From NCBI GenBank assembly GCA_034440515.1, contig JAWXCF010000125.1, positions 1 through 29,621 of the forward strand: DNA of 29,621 bases, read 5' to 3'. Every line of letters begins with the position of its first letter. Within the stretch, counting starts at the first letter, position 1. Origin of the DNA: JAWXCF01 sp034440515. GTDB taxonomy: Bacteria; Bacteroidota; Bacteroidia; CAILMK01. A program made the position numbers and the translations under genes. Below the pieces are notes generated by a model, which saw only the letters and a list, made by a program, of their open reading frames with translations, was not told the DNA's origin and did not search any database. Shown here piece by piece: positions 1 to 8,220 of this stretch.

Positions 1-102
1 GTGTATCTACAAAATGCAGGATATGAATTGGAACTAGACAAAACCAAGTATACTATATTGTCACAGCACGCTGTCTTGTTGATATTGAGGGATAATGCCT
101 AA
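1..102 (+). CDS. C-terminal end of an unrecognised protein (partial)
   Basis: The frame is open from the first base of the window and ends at a TAA at 100-102, giving 33 residues of a C-terminus that begins VYLQNAGYELELDK and ends ILRDNA. The alternating hydrophobic pattern looks like the last strand-helix-strand of a small globular domain, but it is too short to assign a family. The stop overlaps the start of the next gene (ATGCCTAA), so the two are probably co-transcribed and translationally coupled. Confidence 0.55.
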   Translation: MYLQNAGYELELDKTKYTILSQHAVLLILRDNA

Positions 103-757
103 ATCAAATCAAACAGAGAGCCAAAGGTTTAAATGGGTGCATACACTTAGTCTGGTATTGGCAGTAGTCTCACATCCAGCATTTTATACGCTTTATATTA
201 GTTTTATATTTTACAATAGTTTGGTTAGTCCAATCATTACTATAGTGATAATCTTGTTGTTCAGTCTTCTTATTCCAGCTGCATTACCTAAGCTTATTCA
301 CAATGATTTCTTCTTAAAAGACAGGCGAAAGCGACCTAGAGTTTTGATAATGACGGCAATTAGTTATGCTATTTGCTTAGTTCTACTTAGACAATGTGTA
401 TGGGTTACAGAGCTTTCTTTTGCCATTAAGCTAATCTATCTATTGCTTACTACTCAAAGTCTTTGTCTGCTATTTGCAGCTTACATTAGTTTGTACTATA
501 AAATTAGTCTTCACGGCATCGGTTTAGGGGCCATTTTGTTTATGCCAATAGCTGTTATTTGGCTGGAACCTTCCTATTTTTCTTCGTTTAATTGGGTGCT
601 ATATTATGGTATTGGTTTGCCCTATGTGTTGTTAGTAAGCCTACAACGTGTAAGTACTAAGGCACATAATGTCGGGCAAATACTAGCAGGTATGGGTTTG
701 GTATTGGTATGTCAAATGATGGGCATAATATTGGCAGAGCAATTCATTTGGAGATAG
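95..757 (+). CDS. PAP2-like integral membrane protein (possible lipid phosphatase)
   Basis: The 220-residue product is very hydrophobic, with about six membrane segments (near residues 15-40, 45-65, 84-100, 108-132, 140-158 and 166-183, then 194-213). It keeps a diluted PAP2 phosphatase signature: KDRRKRP near 75-81, KISLH at 136-140, and an R...H...Q pattern (QRVSTKAHNVGQ) at 184-195. In the PAP2 superfamily these positions bind and attack phosphate, and the enzymes dephosphorylate membrane lipid phosphates such as undecaprenyl diphosphate. The first motif is shorter than the classical KxxxxxxRP, so activity is uncertain. It overlaps the preceding gene by 8 bases and is followed 6 bases later by the SprT-like gene. 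The family call is moderately sure; the substrate is unknown. Confidence 0.7.
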   Translation: MPKSNQTESQRFKWVHTLSLVLAVVSHPAFYTLYISFIFYNSLVSPIITIVIILLFSLLIPAALPKLIHNDFFLKDRRKRPRVLIMTAISYAICLVLLRQCVWVTELSFAIKLIYLLLTTQSLCLLFAAYISLYYKISLHGIGLGAILFMPIAVIWLEPSYFSSFNWVLYYGIGLPYVLLVSLQRVSTKAHNVGQILAGMGLVLVCQMMGIILAEQFIWR

Positions 758-763
758 TTATAA

Positions 764-1411
764 ATGGCTAAGTATAAAAATACAAAGTTAGAATCGATGG
801 AAGATTTTTTGCCAGAGGGTGCTTGGCCCTTTGTCAGAACTCTTATAGCTGCCCATAAGGTACATATTATCATTATGCCCGAGCGAAAACGCAAACACGG
901 TGACTACAAGAAATTACCCGTTGGTGATGCCTATCATCACGAGATAACCATAAATGAATCACTAAATCCCTATGGGTTTCTACTTACCTTAATACACGAA
1001 ATTGCCCATCTGTATGCGTTTATAGATCATACTGGGAAAGCCATAGCTCCACACGGCACAGAGTGGAAAACTACATTTACCAAACTGATGACTCCAATAA
1101 TAGATGCACATATATACCCACAACCGCTAGCTGGGATATTGCGACTGCATATGAAGAACCCTAAGGCAACCAGTGGTAGTGATATGGCACTACAGTTAGC
1201 ACTAAAGAAATATGACCCTGTAAATGAGAATGAAAGCCATATTATTTATATGGATTCAATGCAGGTAGGGTCTAAGTTTTACTATTCACAGATTAAGGCT
1301 GACTTTGTAGTCATAGAAAAGCTAAGAAAACGGTATAAATGCAAGGACTTGAAAACTGGGAAACTCTATCTATTTTCACCAATGGCTGAGGTCATACCTT
1401 TGTCACAATAA
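764..1411 (+). CDS. SprT-like domain zinc metalloprotease
   Basis: The 215-residue protein has no signal peptide and carries the zinc motif HEIAH at residues 78-82, followed by a third likely ligand in PHGTEWK (H97), the spacing and context seen in SprT/Spartan-like proteins. The catalytic acid would be E79. Bacterial SprT-domain proteins are poorly characterised; eukaryotic relatives cleave DNA-protein crosslinks. The C-terminal part (about 150-215) has short beta-strands and ends with a small domain (KRYKCKDLKTGKLYLFSP) that could bind nucleic acid but lacks the CxxC zinc pairs found in some family members. It lies between the PAP2-like and OstA-like genes with tiny gaps, consistent with one transcript. 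The start is the ATG at 764; no better upstream start exists. Confidence 0.85.
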   Translation: MAKYKNTKLESMEDFLPEGAWPFVRTLIAAHKVHIIIMPERKRKHGDYKKLPVGDAYHHEITINESLNPYGFLLTLIHEIAHLYAFIDHTGKAIAPHGTEWKTTFTKLMTPIIDAHIYPQPLAGILRLHMKNPKATSGSDMALQLALKKYDPVNENESHIIYMDSMQVGSKFYYSQIKADFVVIEKLRKRYKCKDLKTGKLYLFSPMAEVIPLSQ

Positions 1412-1415
1412 TTAG

Positions 1416-3080
1416 TTGATTAAATTGGGGAGAATACTGAAGATAATATTAGCTATAATGCTAATGACAAAGTTAGTTGCACCGCAGGGAACAGAACAAG
1501 TAGAGGTGCTGAATGCTGATGTATTGTCTGCGACTACCATAAACGGTGAGGAGTTGCGTAAGCTAAAAGGAAACGTCCAGTTTAAGCAGGGTGATGTACT
1601 GTTGTTTTGCGATAGTGCATATTTCTATACCCAACAGAATAAGGTAAATGCCTACAATAATATTCATATACAGCAAGGTGAAAATGTCCACGTTAATGGA
1701 GAATTATTAGAATACTTTGGGGCTACCAAAACGGCAATAATTACTAAGAATGTTAGGTTGAACGATGGGAAAATAAATCTAACCACAGACAAGCTTAATT
1801 ACGACACCAAAAATAAATTAGGAAGCTATACCACTGGGGCTACCATAATAGATGGGGAAAATACCTTAACTAGTCAAAGAGGATATTATAACGGATTTAG
1901 TCAAAATCTAAACTTTAGAAAAGATGTGGTTTTAGTTAATCCTAGATATGTAATGAAGAGCGATACTCTGGAATATAATACCATTAGCAATATTGCTAAA
2001 TTCTATGGCCCAACTACCATTACCGCCAGTAGAGATGTATTGTATTGTGAAAATGGCTACTATAATACTCAGACAGATATAGCCAGATTTGGCAAGAATG
2101 CGTACTTAAGGAGTGATAATCAATGGCTGTATGGTGATAGCCTATACTATGATAGAAATAGAGGCTATGGTCGTGCAAATAGCAATATAAAAGTACTAGA
2201 CACTTCCCAAAAAATGTTGATAGAAGGTGATTTTGCAGAACATTATGAAAAAACTCGCCGTACTATGATAACTAGAAACGTACTGTGCAGTAAGGGTTTA
2301 GAGACTGATAGTATATATTTAAGTGCAGATACCGTAAGAGTATATTACGACAGTACAGGCAAATACAGAATACTAAAGGGGTGCCAGCGGGTGAAGATAT
2401 ATAATCTGCAATTCCAAGGTATTTGCGACACCATTTATTTTACATTTAGCGATTCTGTGCTAGATATGCGACAAAAACCCATATTATGGTTTGGAACCTA
2501 CCAATGTACTGCAGAGCGAGTTAAGATGAAAATGAAAAATGGGCAAATGCACCTAGCAGAATTAATATCAGATGCATTTGTGGTATTACCAGAGGATTCT
2601 AGCGAATACTACAGCCAAATAAAGGGTAGAGATATGTATGCCTATTTCCTTAAAAATGAAATATTTCACATAGATGTAAATGGTAATGCAGAGAGTATTT
2701 ATTTCCCTAGAGACGAGAAAAAGCTATTCATAGGTATGAATCACATTACTTCTCTAGATATTAAAATTAAGGTCCAAAATAAGAAGATTAAGAAGATTAA
2801 TTTTATTAATGAGCCAGTCGCTACTATGATACCTATGCAGGATGTTAGTTCAGACAATGCTTTGCTACCAGGGTTTAGCTGGCAAATAGATAGACGGCCA
2901 AACTCAATTGCCGACCTTAGGTTAAAACCACCAGCAGAGAACCCCTTAGCCCCTAAAAAGGTAGTACCTAAGAAAACAATAGCTAAACCCAAACCAAAAC
3001 CTAAAATAAAGCCAAAAGCTAAAAAAGCACTGCCTAATAAAGGTAAACCGAAAATAGGACCTGAACCCCCTAAAAAATGA
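1416..3080 (+). CDS. OstA/LptA-like periplasmic protein
   Basis: The 554-residue product begins with a signal peptide or anchor (positive residues then a hydrophobic stretch at about 6-20) and continues with repeated short beta-strands containing G(N/D)V, LxYD and Y-YN patterns typical of OstA-type beta-taco domains, such as LKGNVQFKQGDVLLFCDSA near 49-67. Proteins of this fold (LptA, LptC, N-terminal LptD) carry lipopolysaccharide across the periplasm, and Bacteroidetes have long multi-repeat OstA-like proteins. The last 55 residues are a lysine- and proline-rich tail that is probably disordered. The start is a TTG at 1416, chosen because the first in-frame ATG (1458) would delete most of the signal sequence. 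The stop overlaps the next start (ATGA at 3077-3080). Confidence 0.8.
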   Translation: MIKLGRILKIILAIMLMTKLVAPQGTEQVEVLNADVLSATTINGEELRKLKGNVQFKQGDVLLFCDSAYFYTQQNKVNAYNNIHIQQGENVHVNGELLEYFGATKTAIITKNVRLNDGKINLTTDKLNYDTKNKLGSYTTGATIIDGENTLTSQRGYYNGFSQNLNFRKDVVLVNPRYVMKSDTLEYNTISNIAKFYGPTTITASRDVLYCENGYYNTQTDIARFGKNAYLRSDNQWLYGDSLYYDRNRGYGRANSNIKVLDTSQKMLIEGDFAEHYEKTRRTMITRNVLCSKGLETDSIYLSADTVRVYYDSTGKYRILKGCQRVKIYNLQFQGICDTIYFTFSDSVLDMRQKPILWFGTYQCTAERVKMKMKNGQMHLAELISDAFVVLPEDSSEYYSQIKGRDMYAYFLKNEIFHIDVNGNAESIYFPRDEKKLFIGMNHITSLDIKIKVQNKKIKKINFINEPVATMIPMQDVSSDNALLPGFSWQIDRRPNSIADLRLKPPAENPLAPKKVVPKKTIAKPKPKPKIKPKAKKALPNKGKPKIGPEPPKK

Positions 3081-3724
3081 ATAATATATTTATAAAAATC
3101 GCCATCGTATTAGGCGTACTAACTGCTGTGGGTGTGTTTATTAGGAATAAAGTTTTTCCTAGGCAGGAATATCCTAAATACGCACCAGTGTATAACCATT
3201 TAGAATTTCAATGGCAAAAAACCAATTTATACACCTTAAATGGAGATACATCTAATAGTAAAGTAAATGTATATGGATGGGGTGCAACAGATACTCTTGG
3301 TGTTCCCATCTTGGTGTGGGGTGGTAAATCTAATAATCTGGTAAACAACTGGAGCTTAAGTAATTTGTACTTTTATACCCGAGCTAATACTTGGCGTCGC
3401 TTGTTTAAGACTGATAGAGAAATGACTGAAATGCAAGTAATAGACACACTAGAAAAAATCTTTATAAAAGATAGTTCAAAGGCTATTGCATTTAGAATAG
3501 ATACAAGCCGTATTCTAATTAAATCAACCCAAAAAAGATTATCTGGATATGGACTAAACTTTAATGGTAAGGTTCAGCATATTTTAGGCTTTTGGGTTAG
3601 GGAAAAGAAATATAATGATACATCGCATATATTTTTTTTAGCTGATGTGAAAAACTCTACACCACACCAGATAATTCGTTTTAAACTGTTGAAAGGTGCT
3701 AGAGTGTATGTAGCTGAACACTAA
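3077..3724 (+). CDS. Membrane-anchored protein of unknown function
   Basis: I do not recognise this 215-residue protein. Residues about 5-22 form one hydrophobic segment followed by RNK, which suggests an N-terminal anchor with the rest outside the cytoplasm. The remainder is rich in aromatic residues and alternating strands (NLYTLNGDTSNSKVNVYGWG), with no cysteines and no evident catalytic motif. Its ATG overlaps the stop of the OstA-like gene by four bases, so the two are very likely coupled, and a role beside the OstA-like protein in the envelope is a reasonable inference. It ends two bases from the convergent TonB gene, leaving no room for a separate terminator. Confidence 0.75.
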   Translation: MNNIFIKIAIVLGVLTAVGVFIRNKVFPRQEYPKYAPVYNHLEFQWQKTNLYTLNGDTSNSKVNVYGWGATDTLGVPILVWGGKSNNLVNNWSLSNLYFYTRANTWRRLFKTDREMTEMQVIDTLEKIFIKDSSKAIAFRIDTSRILIKSTQKRLSGYGLNFNGKVQHILGFWVREKKYNDTSHIFFLADVKNSTPHQIIRFKLLKGARVYVAEH

Positions 3725-3726
3725 GC

Positions 3727-4545
3727 CTATCGTTGCAATACGAATGGGATTGGAATTTTAAGAACCAAATCAAGTTTCGTATCTCCATTCAGGGCAGGGA
3801 TAAACAGCATTTGCGATACTAATCTTAGCGCCTCTTGGTCAAACTCTGGTACGTGCCGCCCGTGGCTTACTTCACAATTTTTTGCCATACCATTACTCAT
3901 TATTATACAAGTTACACATAGGCTAGCATCTTCTATTTGCCTAATGGCTAGGCGCCTAGGAAATACCATTTTCTTTAATACATCTTTATAGTTCAATATG
4001 TCTGGCGGTTTAGAGTATGATACTCCAAGTCCGTTCATACCGCCTTTACCGTTTTTATTATTATTAGTATTGTCACCATCTCCGTTATTTTTATTCTGTT
4101 TGTCAGCTTTAGTATTATTAGCTGTGGTGCCAGTTTTTTTTGCTTCTACATTAGGTTTGTCTTTAGTGCGTACTGAGTCCCTATCTTTATTAGGCAAAGG
4201 CACTAATTTGTCATTTGGCGTAGGTTCATCTGCTGGGGGTTCAGGTATTATAAAGTTCATAGCCTCTAGTCCACCGGGTGGCAATGGTTCTGCCAGTACT
4301 TCTTGCATTTTACTTATGTCAAATTCTGGCGATCTGTCAAATAAGTGAATTAACCAAACAGTCAAAAAATATAAGCTAATAGCCGCCAACACGGTGGCTG
4401 TACTAAGCGCTAAGTTGCGATGATACTCCTTCCTTAGTTTATAGGCACCATACTCTTTGTTTCGATTCTCAAATATTACTTCAGTTAGATTGTAATATTC
4501 AGAAGCATCAAATAGTTTGCTTAATTTTTTGTTTAGCCAGCTCAA
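3727..4545 (-). CDS. Energy transducer TonB-family protein
   Basis: The 272-residue product has a cytoplasmic N-terminal motif (FENRNKEYGAYKLRKEY, about 25-41) typical of Bacteroidetes TonB proteins, one membrane helix at about 46-68, a periplasmic linker rich in Pro, Asp, Asn and Lys (about 75-170), and a C-terminal TonB domain (about 185-272) with the EALRLVSQMLFIPALNGD pattern. TonB passes the energy of the inner-membrane proton gradient to outer-membrane receptors. No exbB or exbD lies beside it. The start is a TTG at 4543-4545, since no ATG occurs before the membrane helix. The polyasparagine linker is low-complexity. Confidence 0.88.
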   Translation of the reverse strand: MSWLNKKLSKLFDASEYYNLTEVIFENRNKEYGAYKLRKEYHRNLALSTATVLAAISLYFLTVWLIHLFDRSPEFDISKMQEVLAEPLPPGGLEAMNFIIPEPPADEPTPNDKLVPLPNKDRDSVRTKDKPNVEAKKTGTTANNTKADKQNKNNGDGDNTNNNKNGKGGMNGLGVSYSKPPDILNYKDVLKKMVFPRRLAIRQIEDASLCVTCIIMSNGMAKNCEVSHGRHVPEFDQEALRLVSQMLFIPALNGDTKLDLVLKIPIPFVLQR

Positions 4546-4734
4546 GATTAAATTTTTACCCTTCTTTAATATCGTTAGTGTATATACTCAAAATGGTATA
4601 AACGTAAACGACATAATATTAGCAATAGTTATGCTAATAGAAGATTGTGCAAAAATAAGGCAAGTAGAAGTTGCCATTTGGATTATTTATTTTACTGTGA
4701 AACGGGTACGAATGAATGAAGAAAAATTTAAAAT

Positions 4735-5106
4735 CTAATTAAATATACTAACCCATTTTTTAAGAATCTTAGAAATATCATAACTATTTGTACCCATAGT
4801 GCTGCTGTCTAAATGTATCTGAATGTGGTAATTAGCATTTCTGGTTATAAAGGTGTCTTGAGTAATTGCGTATAAATCTCAATTTATAATTGATACATCT
4901 TTTGAGGTCAGGTTTGAGTTACCTACTTGACTAGCATTATATTTAAAGCTACAATCTCTTATAATGTTATACTTTGACCTCCCGCCTTTAATTCCAATAA
5001 AATTATTCTCAAACTTTACATTATTAACTACAAGTGTAGATACAGGGTAACCTGTCCCAATTGGCAAATAAGGTGTTAAAGATTCATTTGCAACTCGATT
5101 TAAGTC
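4735..5106 (-). pseudogene. Remnant of a parallel beta-helix (pectate-lyase-like) protein
   Basis: On the minus strand one frame is open from just after a TAG at 5107-5109 to a TAG at 4735-4737, broken only by a TGA at 4879-4881. The upstream part contains STLVVNNVKFENNFIGIKGG and NIIRDCSFKYN, the repeating N-x-V-x-F-x-N-N pattern of right-handed beta-helix proteins. The part after the TGA (DLYAITQDTFITRNANYHIQ) continues in the same frame and keeps protein-like composition. No start codon or signal peptide is present, and a further piece (FGLYKNNLALGLKSS, 5093-5137) is visible in another frame, so the 5' part has been lost to frameshifts. I read this as a decayed surface or secreted protein gene. 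Confidence 0.6.
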
Positions 5107-5189
5107 CTAATGCTAAATTATTCTTATATAAACCAAATCATAAATACTAGATAGGAGCATATACAGCCTTAAATAATTCAGTTTATGGG

Positions 5190-5339
5190 CTAGCAGTTAA
5201 TTCTTGATTCTGTTTTTAGACTAGTGTCGGGATTAATAGCGATGATGTGAGGATTCCAAGATAATGGAATTCCTTTTTCCTCAATTTGACTAAAGATTTT
5301 ATTAGAATCAAATAATAAAACTATTGGAAAAGGGTGTAG
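5190..5339 (-). pseudogene. Short open fragment, perhaps part of the same decayed gene
   Basis: A 49-codon stop-to-stop frame on the minus strand reads LHPFPIVLLFDSNKIFSQIE followed by EKGIPLSWNPHIIAINPDTS and so on. The composition looks like real protein rather than random AT-rich translation, but there is no start codon and I recognise no family. It lies upstream, in the minus direction, of the beta-helix remnant and may be a separate piece of it. The rest of 4546-5540 shows no gene I can support; it is AT-rich and holds the promoter regions of the flanking genes. Confidence 0.3.
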
Positions 5340-5528
5340 CTAGTAACTCTAATAAGAGTCCCCAATGAAAACTGAAGGTAAAGTGTGTTATTTAATATTT
5401 GTGTGATAATTGATTTTGCTAATTTGTAAGAATTTTTTAATCTTAATGTTGACAGATTTAATTATTTATCGGATTTTTAGATTTTAGCTCGCCTAAATTT
5501 ATCATTTTTCAAAATTTATGAATACCCT

Positions 5529-5536
5529 TACTTTTG
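5529..5536 (+). promoter_or_regulatory. Bacteroidetes -7 element (TACTTTTG)
   Basis: TACTTTTG matches the TAnnTTTG consensus. It ends only four bases before the ATG at 5541, so transcription would begin at or almost at the start codon. No good -33 TTTG is seen at the usual distance, so this rests on the -7 match alone. Confidence 0.4.
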
Positions 5537-5540
5537 CCAT

Positions 5541-6461
5541 ATGTCTATGCCAAAAGTATCTGTCGTAATATGTACTTACAATAGAGTGCAGCACATACAG
5601 AAAAGTATTGATGCCCTGATTCAGCAAACTGCAGATAAGCAGAATTATGAACTGATAATAGTAGATAATAACAGTACAGATGGTACAACCCAAAAGATAT
5701 TGGAGAGTATGATTGGTATAGTTAGCCCTAATATTAGGTATCATAAAGAGGAAAAGCAGGGCCTTAGCCACGCCAGAAATGCAGGTATAGCATTGGCACA
5801 AGGTCATATTGTTAGTTTTATAGATGATGACGCTATTGCCAAGCCGGACTTTATTCAGGTTTTAATTCTTTTTTTTGAATCGCATTCCTCAGCATCTGCA
5901 GTTGGAGGTCGGGTAATTCCAATGTTTCTAAATGGGGAACCAGAATGGATGAGTAGCTGGACTAGAAAGGTAGTGAGTGAGATAGATTTTGGTAGTGAAA
6001 CTATATTACTAGACAAGCGCTATCCCTTTGGTGCGAATATGAGTATGCGCAATAACATATTTACTAAGTATGGAGTATTTGATCCGAATCTGGGTAGAAC
6101 AGGCAAAAACTTAATGGGAGGGGAGGAGAAAGATTTGTTTGATAGATTGAGAAAGGGTAAGGAGGAGATATGGTATGAACCCAAATTATATGTTGACCAC
6201 ATAATAGAAGAAAGTCGCCTGACCCAGGAATTTATTATGCGATTTTGTAGAGGTGTAGGTCGCAGTGAACGGGTTCGACTAGAGGAGAGGGGTGTGTATG
6301 CTGTCTGGAAGAAATATTTAGTAAATAAAGTAAAGCGTGCAGGGAGTCTGATGTTGGGATTGAAATACATAAGTGCAGGCCAACCAGCTAAAGGCAAAAT
6401 GATAATGGACATAATGCGCTGGATAGAAGAGGGCTACAATAACCCTAATATAAACATATAA
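5541..6461 (+). CDS. Family 2 glycosyltransferase
   Basis: The 306-residue protein has a GT-A fold: SVVICTYNR at 7-15, VDNNSTDGT at 41-49, a metal-binding DDD at 95-97 (SFIDDDA), an acceptor-side FGANMSMRN segment, and GGEEKDLFDRL containing the usual ED/EE catalytic acid region. Such enzymes transfer a sugar from a nucleotide sugar, often to polysaccharide or glycolipid. No membrane segment is evident. The start may be the ATG at 5541 or the one at 5547. It stands alone between a decayed region and the convergent carotenoid operon, whose last stop is 8 bases away, so the acceptor is unknown. Confidence 0.88.
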   Translation: MSMPKVSVVICTYNRVQHIQKSIDALIQQTADKQNYELIIVDNNSTDGTTQKILESMIGIVSPNIRYHKEEKQGLSHARNAGIALAQGHIVSFIDDDAIAKPDFIQVLILFFESHSSASAVGGRVIPMFLNGEPEWMSSWTRKVVSEIDFGSETILLDKRYPFGANMSMRNNIFTKYGVFDPNLGRTGKNLMGGEEKDLFDRLRKGKEEIWYEPKLYVDHIIEESRLTQEFIMRFCRGVGRSERVRLEERGVYAVWKKYLVNKVKRAGSLMLGLKYISAGQPAKGKMIMDIMRWIEEGYNNPNINI

Positions 6462-6469
6462 GCTAACTA

Positions 6470-7114
6470 CTATAATTGTGGAATAAAGCTTCCTACAAAG
6501 AATAGGTAGATAATAAATCCTAATTGAGCGACGGGGTTGATTACTTGTTTTCTGGAGTAACTAAGTAAGTAACAAAAAATAAAGCCGAACACAAACCAAA
6601 ATATATAGTTCTGAACTGGAGGTAATCCATCAACAGTTTGCCACTCCCATAGTTTGAAGTAGATGGCAAAAGGCTCTAACATAAAATCGAAAATAACCAT
6701 AAGTATCCCACCGAACAAGGCCTTAATCCAGACCCTAATATAGAGTTGAGAAACAATATTAGATGCACCATAGCTAAGAATCACCCAGTTTACACCTAAT
6801 ATAATGGGAGTATTAAATAGTTTAACACCTAAATTAGTACCATAGTTGTAGGCACCAAATGGGTAGCCTGTATTAGTACCTATAACTTCTATGAGGTAAC
6901 CTGCTACAAAAACAATAAGTACACGTAAAACTTGTCCATCGGGGAAACGTTTTTGAGTTAAAAAAATACAAGCAGCACTGACTAAAATATGGAACCAAGT
7001 GAGAGAGGCCATGTAGTCCGAAAAATCTGGACTGCGTAAGCCTATGGCACCAATTATGTGAAATATAATCAAGACAATGCCTCCTATCAAATATCTAATT
7101 GTCTGTTTTTCCAT
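6470..7114 (-). CDS. cruF: CruF-like carotenoid hydratase (carotenoid biosynthesis protein)
   Basis: The 214-residue, roughly seven-helix membrane protein carries the signature of the CruF/DUF422 family: GYLIEVIGTNTGYPFGAYNYG at about 72-92, an NW pair at 109-110, and FDFMLEPFA near 142-150 followed by W156 and W158. CruF adds water to the 1',2' double bond of acyclic carotenoid ends, giving a tertiary hydroxyl that can then be glycosylated. It is the last gene of a four-gene minus-strand operon, and its start lies inside the end of the glycosyltransferase gene (28-base overlap). Family assignment is firm; the exact substrate and stereochemistry are not visible. Confidence 0.82.
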   Translation of the reverse strand: MEKQTIRYLIGGIVLIIFHIIGAIGLRSPDFSDYMASLTWFHILVSAACIFLTQKRFPDGQVLRVLIVFVAGYLIEVIGTNTGYPFGAYNYGTNLGVKLFNTPIILGVNWVILSYGASNIVSQLYIRVWIKALFGGILMVIFDFMLEPFAIYFKLWEWQTVDGLPPVQNYIFWFVFGFIFCYLLSYSRKQVINPVAQLGFIIYLFFVGSFIPQL

Positions 7115-8217
7115 ATATATTTTTTCCCTTTCCGATACTGAACTGATTTAACAAAAAGCAAAATCATAGTTAAAGTATGAATAGGAGAAAGAAAAGTGTT
7201 TAAGTTAGTTAATTGTCCAGCCCCAGTAAGGGTGAGTATGTGCAGCAACAAAGCGCTAAACAAAATCACAACTGCTAAGGGTAGTGACACAAAGAAAGTA
7301 CTTATAAGTAAACTTACTGTACCCAATAAAAAAAATAAAGATAACCAAACATAACTATAATGAAAAAATGCCCTAAAATTTTTGGAAAATCCAATAATTC
7401 CTTCACCAAAGTTCTGATACATTCTACAAGTTATTAAATCTCTACCCAATAGGCAGGCACATTTATATCCGAGTGATTTATAGTGTCTAGCCATAGCAAT
7501 GTCCTCTACGGGGTTGTTCTTGAACTGTTTATGAGGAAGAATAGCCTGATATGCTGCCTTTGTGATTGCTATAAATTGGCCATTTGCAGCACTTAGGCTG
7601 GGTAGTTTGGTGCCTTTTACTAATGCTAGAGGCAATAGGCTAAGGAGTATATGGTGCATAATGGGAACCACCATTTTCTCCCCCAATGTTACCATTTGTT
7701 GATCTGGAAAAATACTCAGAAAATCAAGTTTGTTATTTCTGAAATAATCTAAATACAAATCAATTGAGTTTGGGTGAAGCTGTATGTCTGCGTCTAAATA
7801 TATTAGTATGTCTGCATCTGGCCTACTTTGGTCTGACAATTGATGACACGCAAAATTTTTACCCAGCCAACCAGAGGGTAATTCCTTGCCGGTTGTACCT
7901 GCTAGTTTAGGGGATTGTATGCTGTAATCACTGATTATCTGACTGGTGGCGTCAGTACTGTTATCGTCTAATATTAGAATATTTATGTCGTGCTGAGTTT
8001 CAAGTTTTAGTAGCGACTCAATCAGTTTGGCAATGTTATGTTCCTCGTTCCGAGCAGGAATCAGAATGTCAATTTTAAGTTGGGCATAGTTTGAAACTAT
8101 TGTCTTACTGTTGGGCAATGATGCTCTAAATAAAACATTACTTAAAGCTACTACCAGCCTGATGAATAAAAAAAAAGCAGCAGGTAGGTAAATGTAATAC
8201 AGCGCAAATTGTTTCAT
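7087..8217 (-). CDS. Membrane glycosyltransferase family 2 (carotenoid glycosyltransferase candidate)
   Basis: The 376-residue protein has an N-terminal membrane helix (about 4-28), a GT2 domain with IPARNEE (53-59), LDDNSTD (83-89), GWLGKNFACHQL (116-127), LDAD (141-144), an NGQF acceptor loop (212-215) and NPVED (235-239), then C-terminal membrane helices from about 285. The GWxGKxxAC pattern with this topology is shared by CruC, CrtQ-like and HpnB-like glycosyltransferases that act on carotenoids or hopanoids. It sits 3 bases after the acyltransferase gene and overlaps cruF by 28 bases. With those neighbours I infer transfer of a sugar to the carotenoid 1'-hydroxyl. A hopanoid or other lipid role is the main alternative. 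Confidence 0.8.
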   Translation of the reverse strand: MKQFALYYIYLPAAFFLFIRLVVALSNVLFRASLPNSKTIVSNYAQLKIDILIPARNEEHNIAKLIESLLKLETQHDINILILDDNSTDATSQIISDYSIQSPKLAGTTGKELPSGWLGKNFACHQLSDQSRPDADILIYLDADIQLHPNSIDLYLDYFRNNKLDFLSIFPDQQMVTLGEKMVVPIMHHILLSLLPLALVKGTKLPSLSAANGQFIAITKAAYQAILPHKQFKNNPVEDIAMARHYKSLGYKCACLLGRDLITCRMYQNFGEGIIGFSKNFRAFFHYSYVWLSLFFLLGTVSLLISTFFVSLPLAVVILFSALLLHILTLTGAGQLTNLNTFLSPIHTLTMILLFVKSVQYRKGKKYIWKNRQLDI

Positions 8218-8220
8218 TAG

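Noticed and set aside
3998..4348. A 116-codon plus-strand frame opposite tonB
   Set aside because: It is the antisense of the low-complexity TonB linker; its Pro/Ser/Leu-rich composition is a by-product.
4517..4738. A 73-codon plus-strand frame diverging from tonB
   Set aside because: It starts inside the tonB coding region, has no recognisable domain or promoter, and overlaps the tonB leader; probably a chance frame.
6020..6412. A 130-codon minus-strand frame inside the glycosyltransferase
   Set aside because: It lies wholly opposite a well-supported GT2 gene and has no motif of its own.
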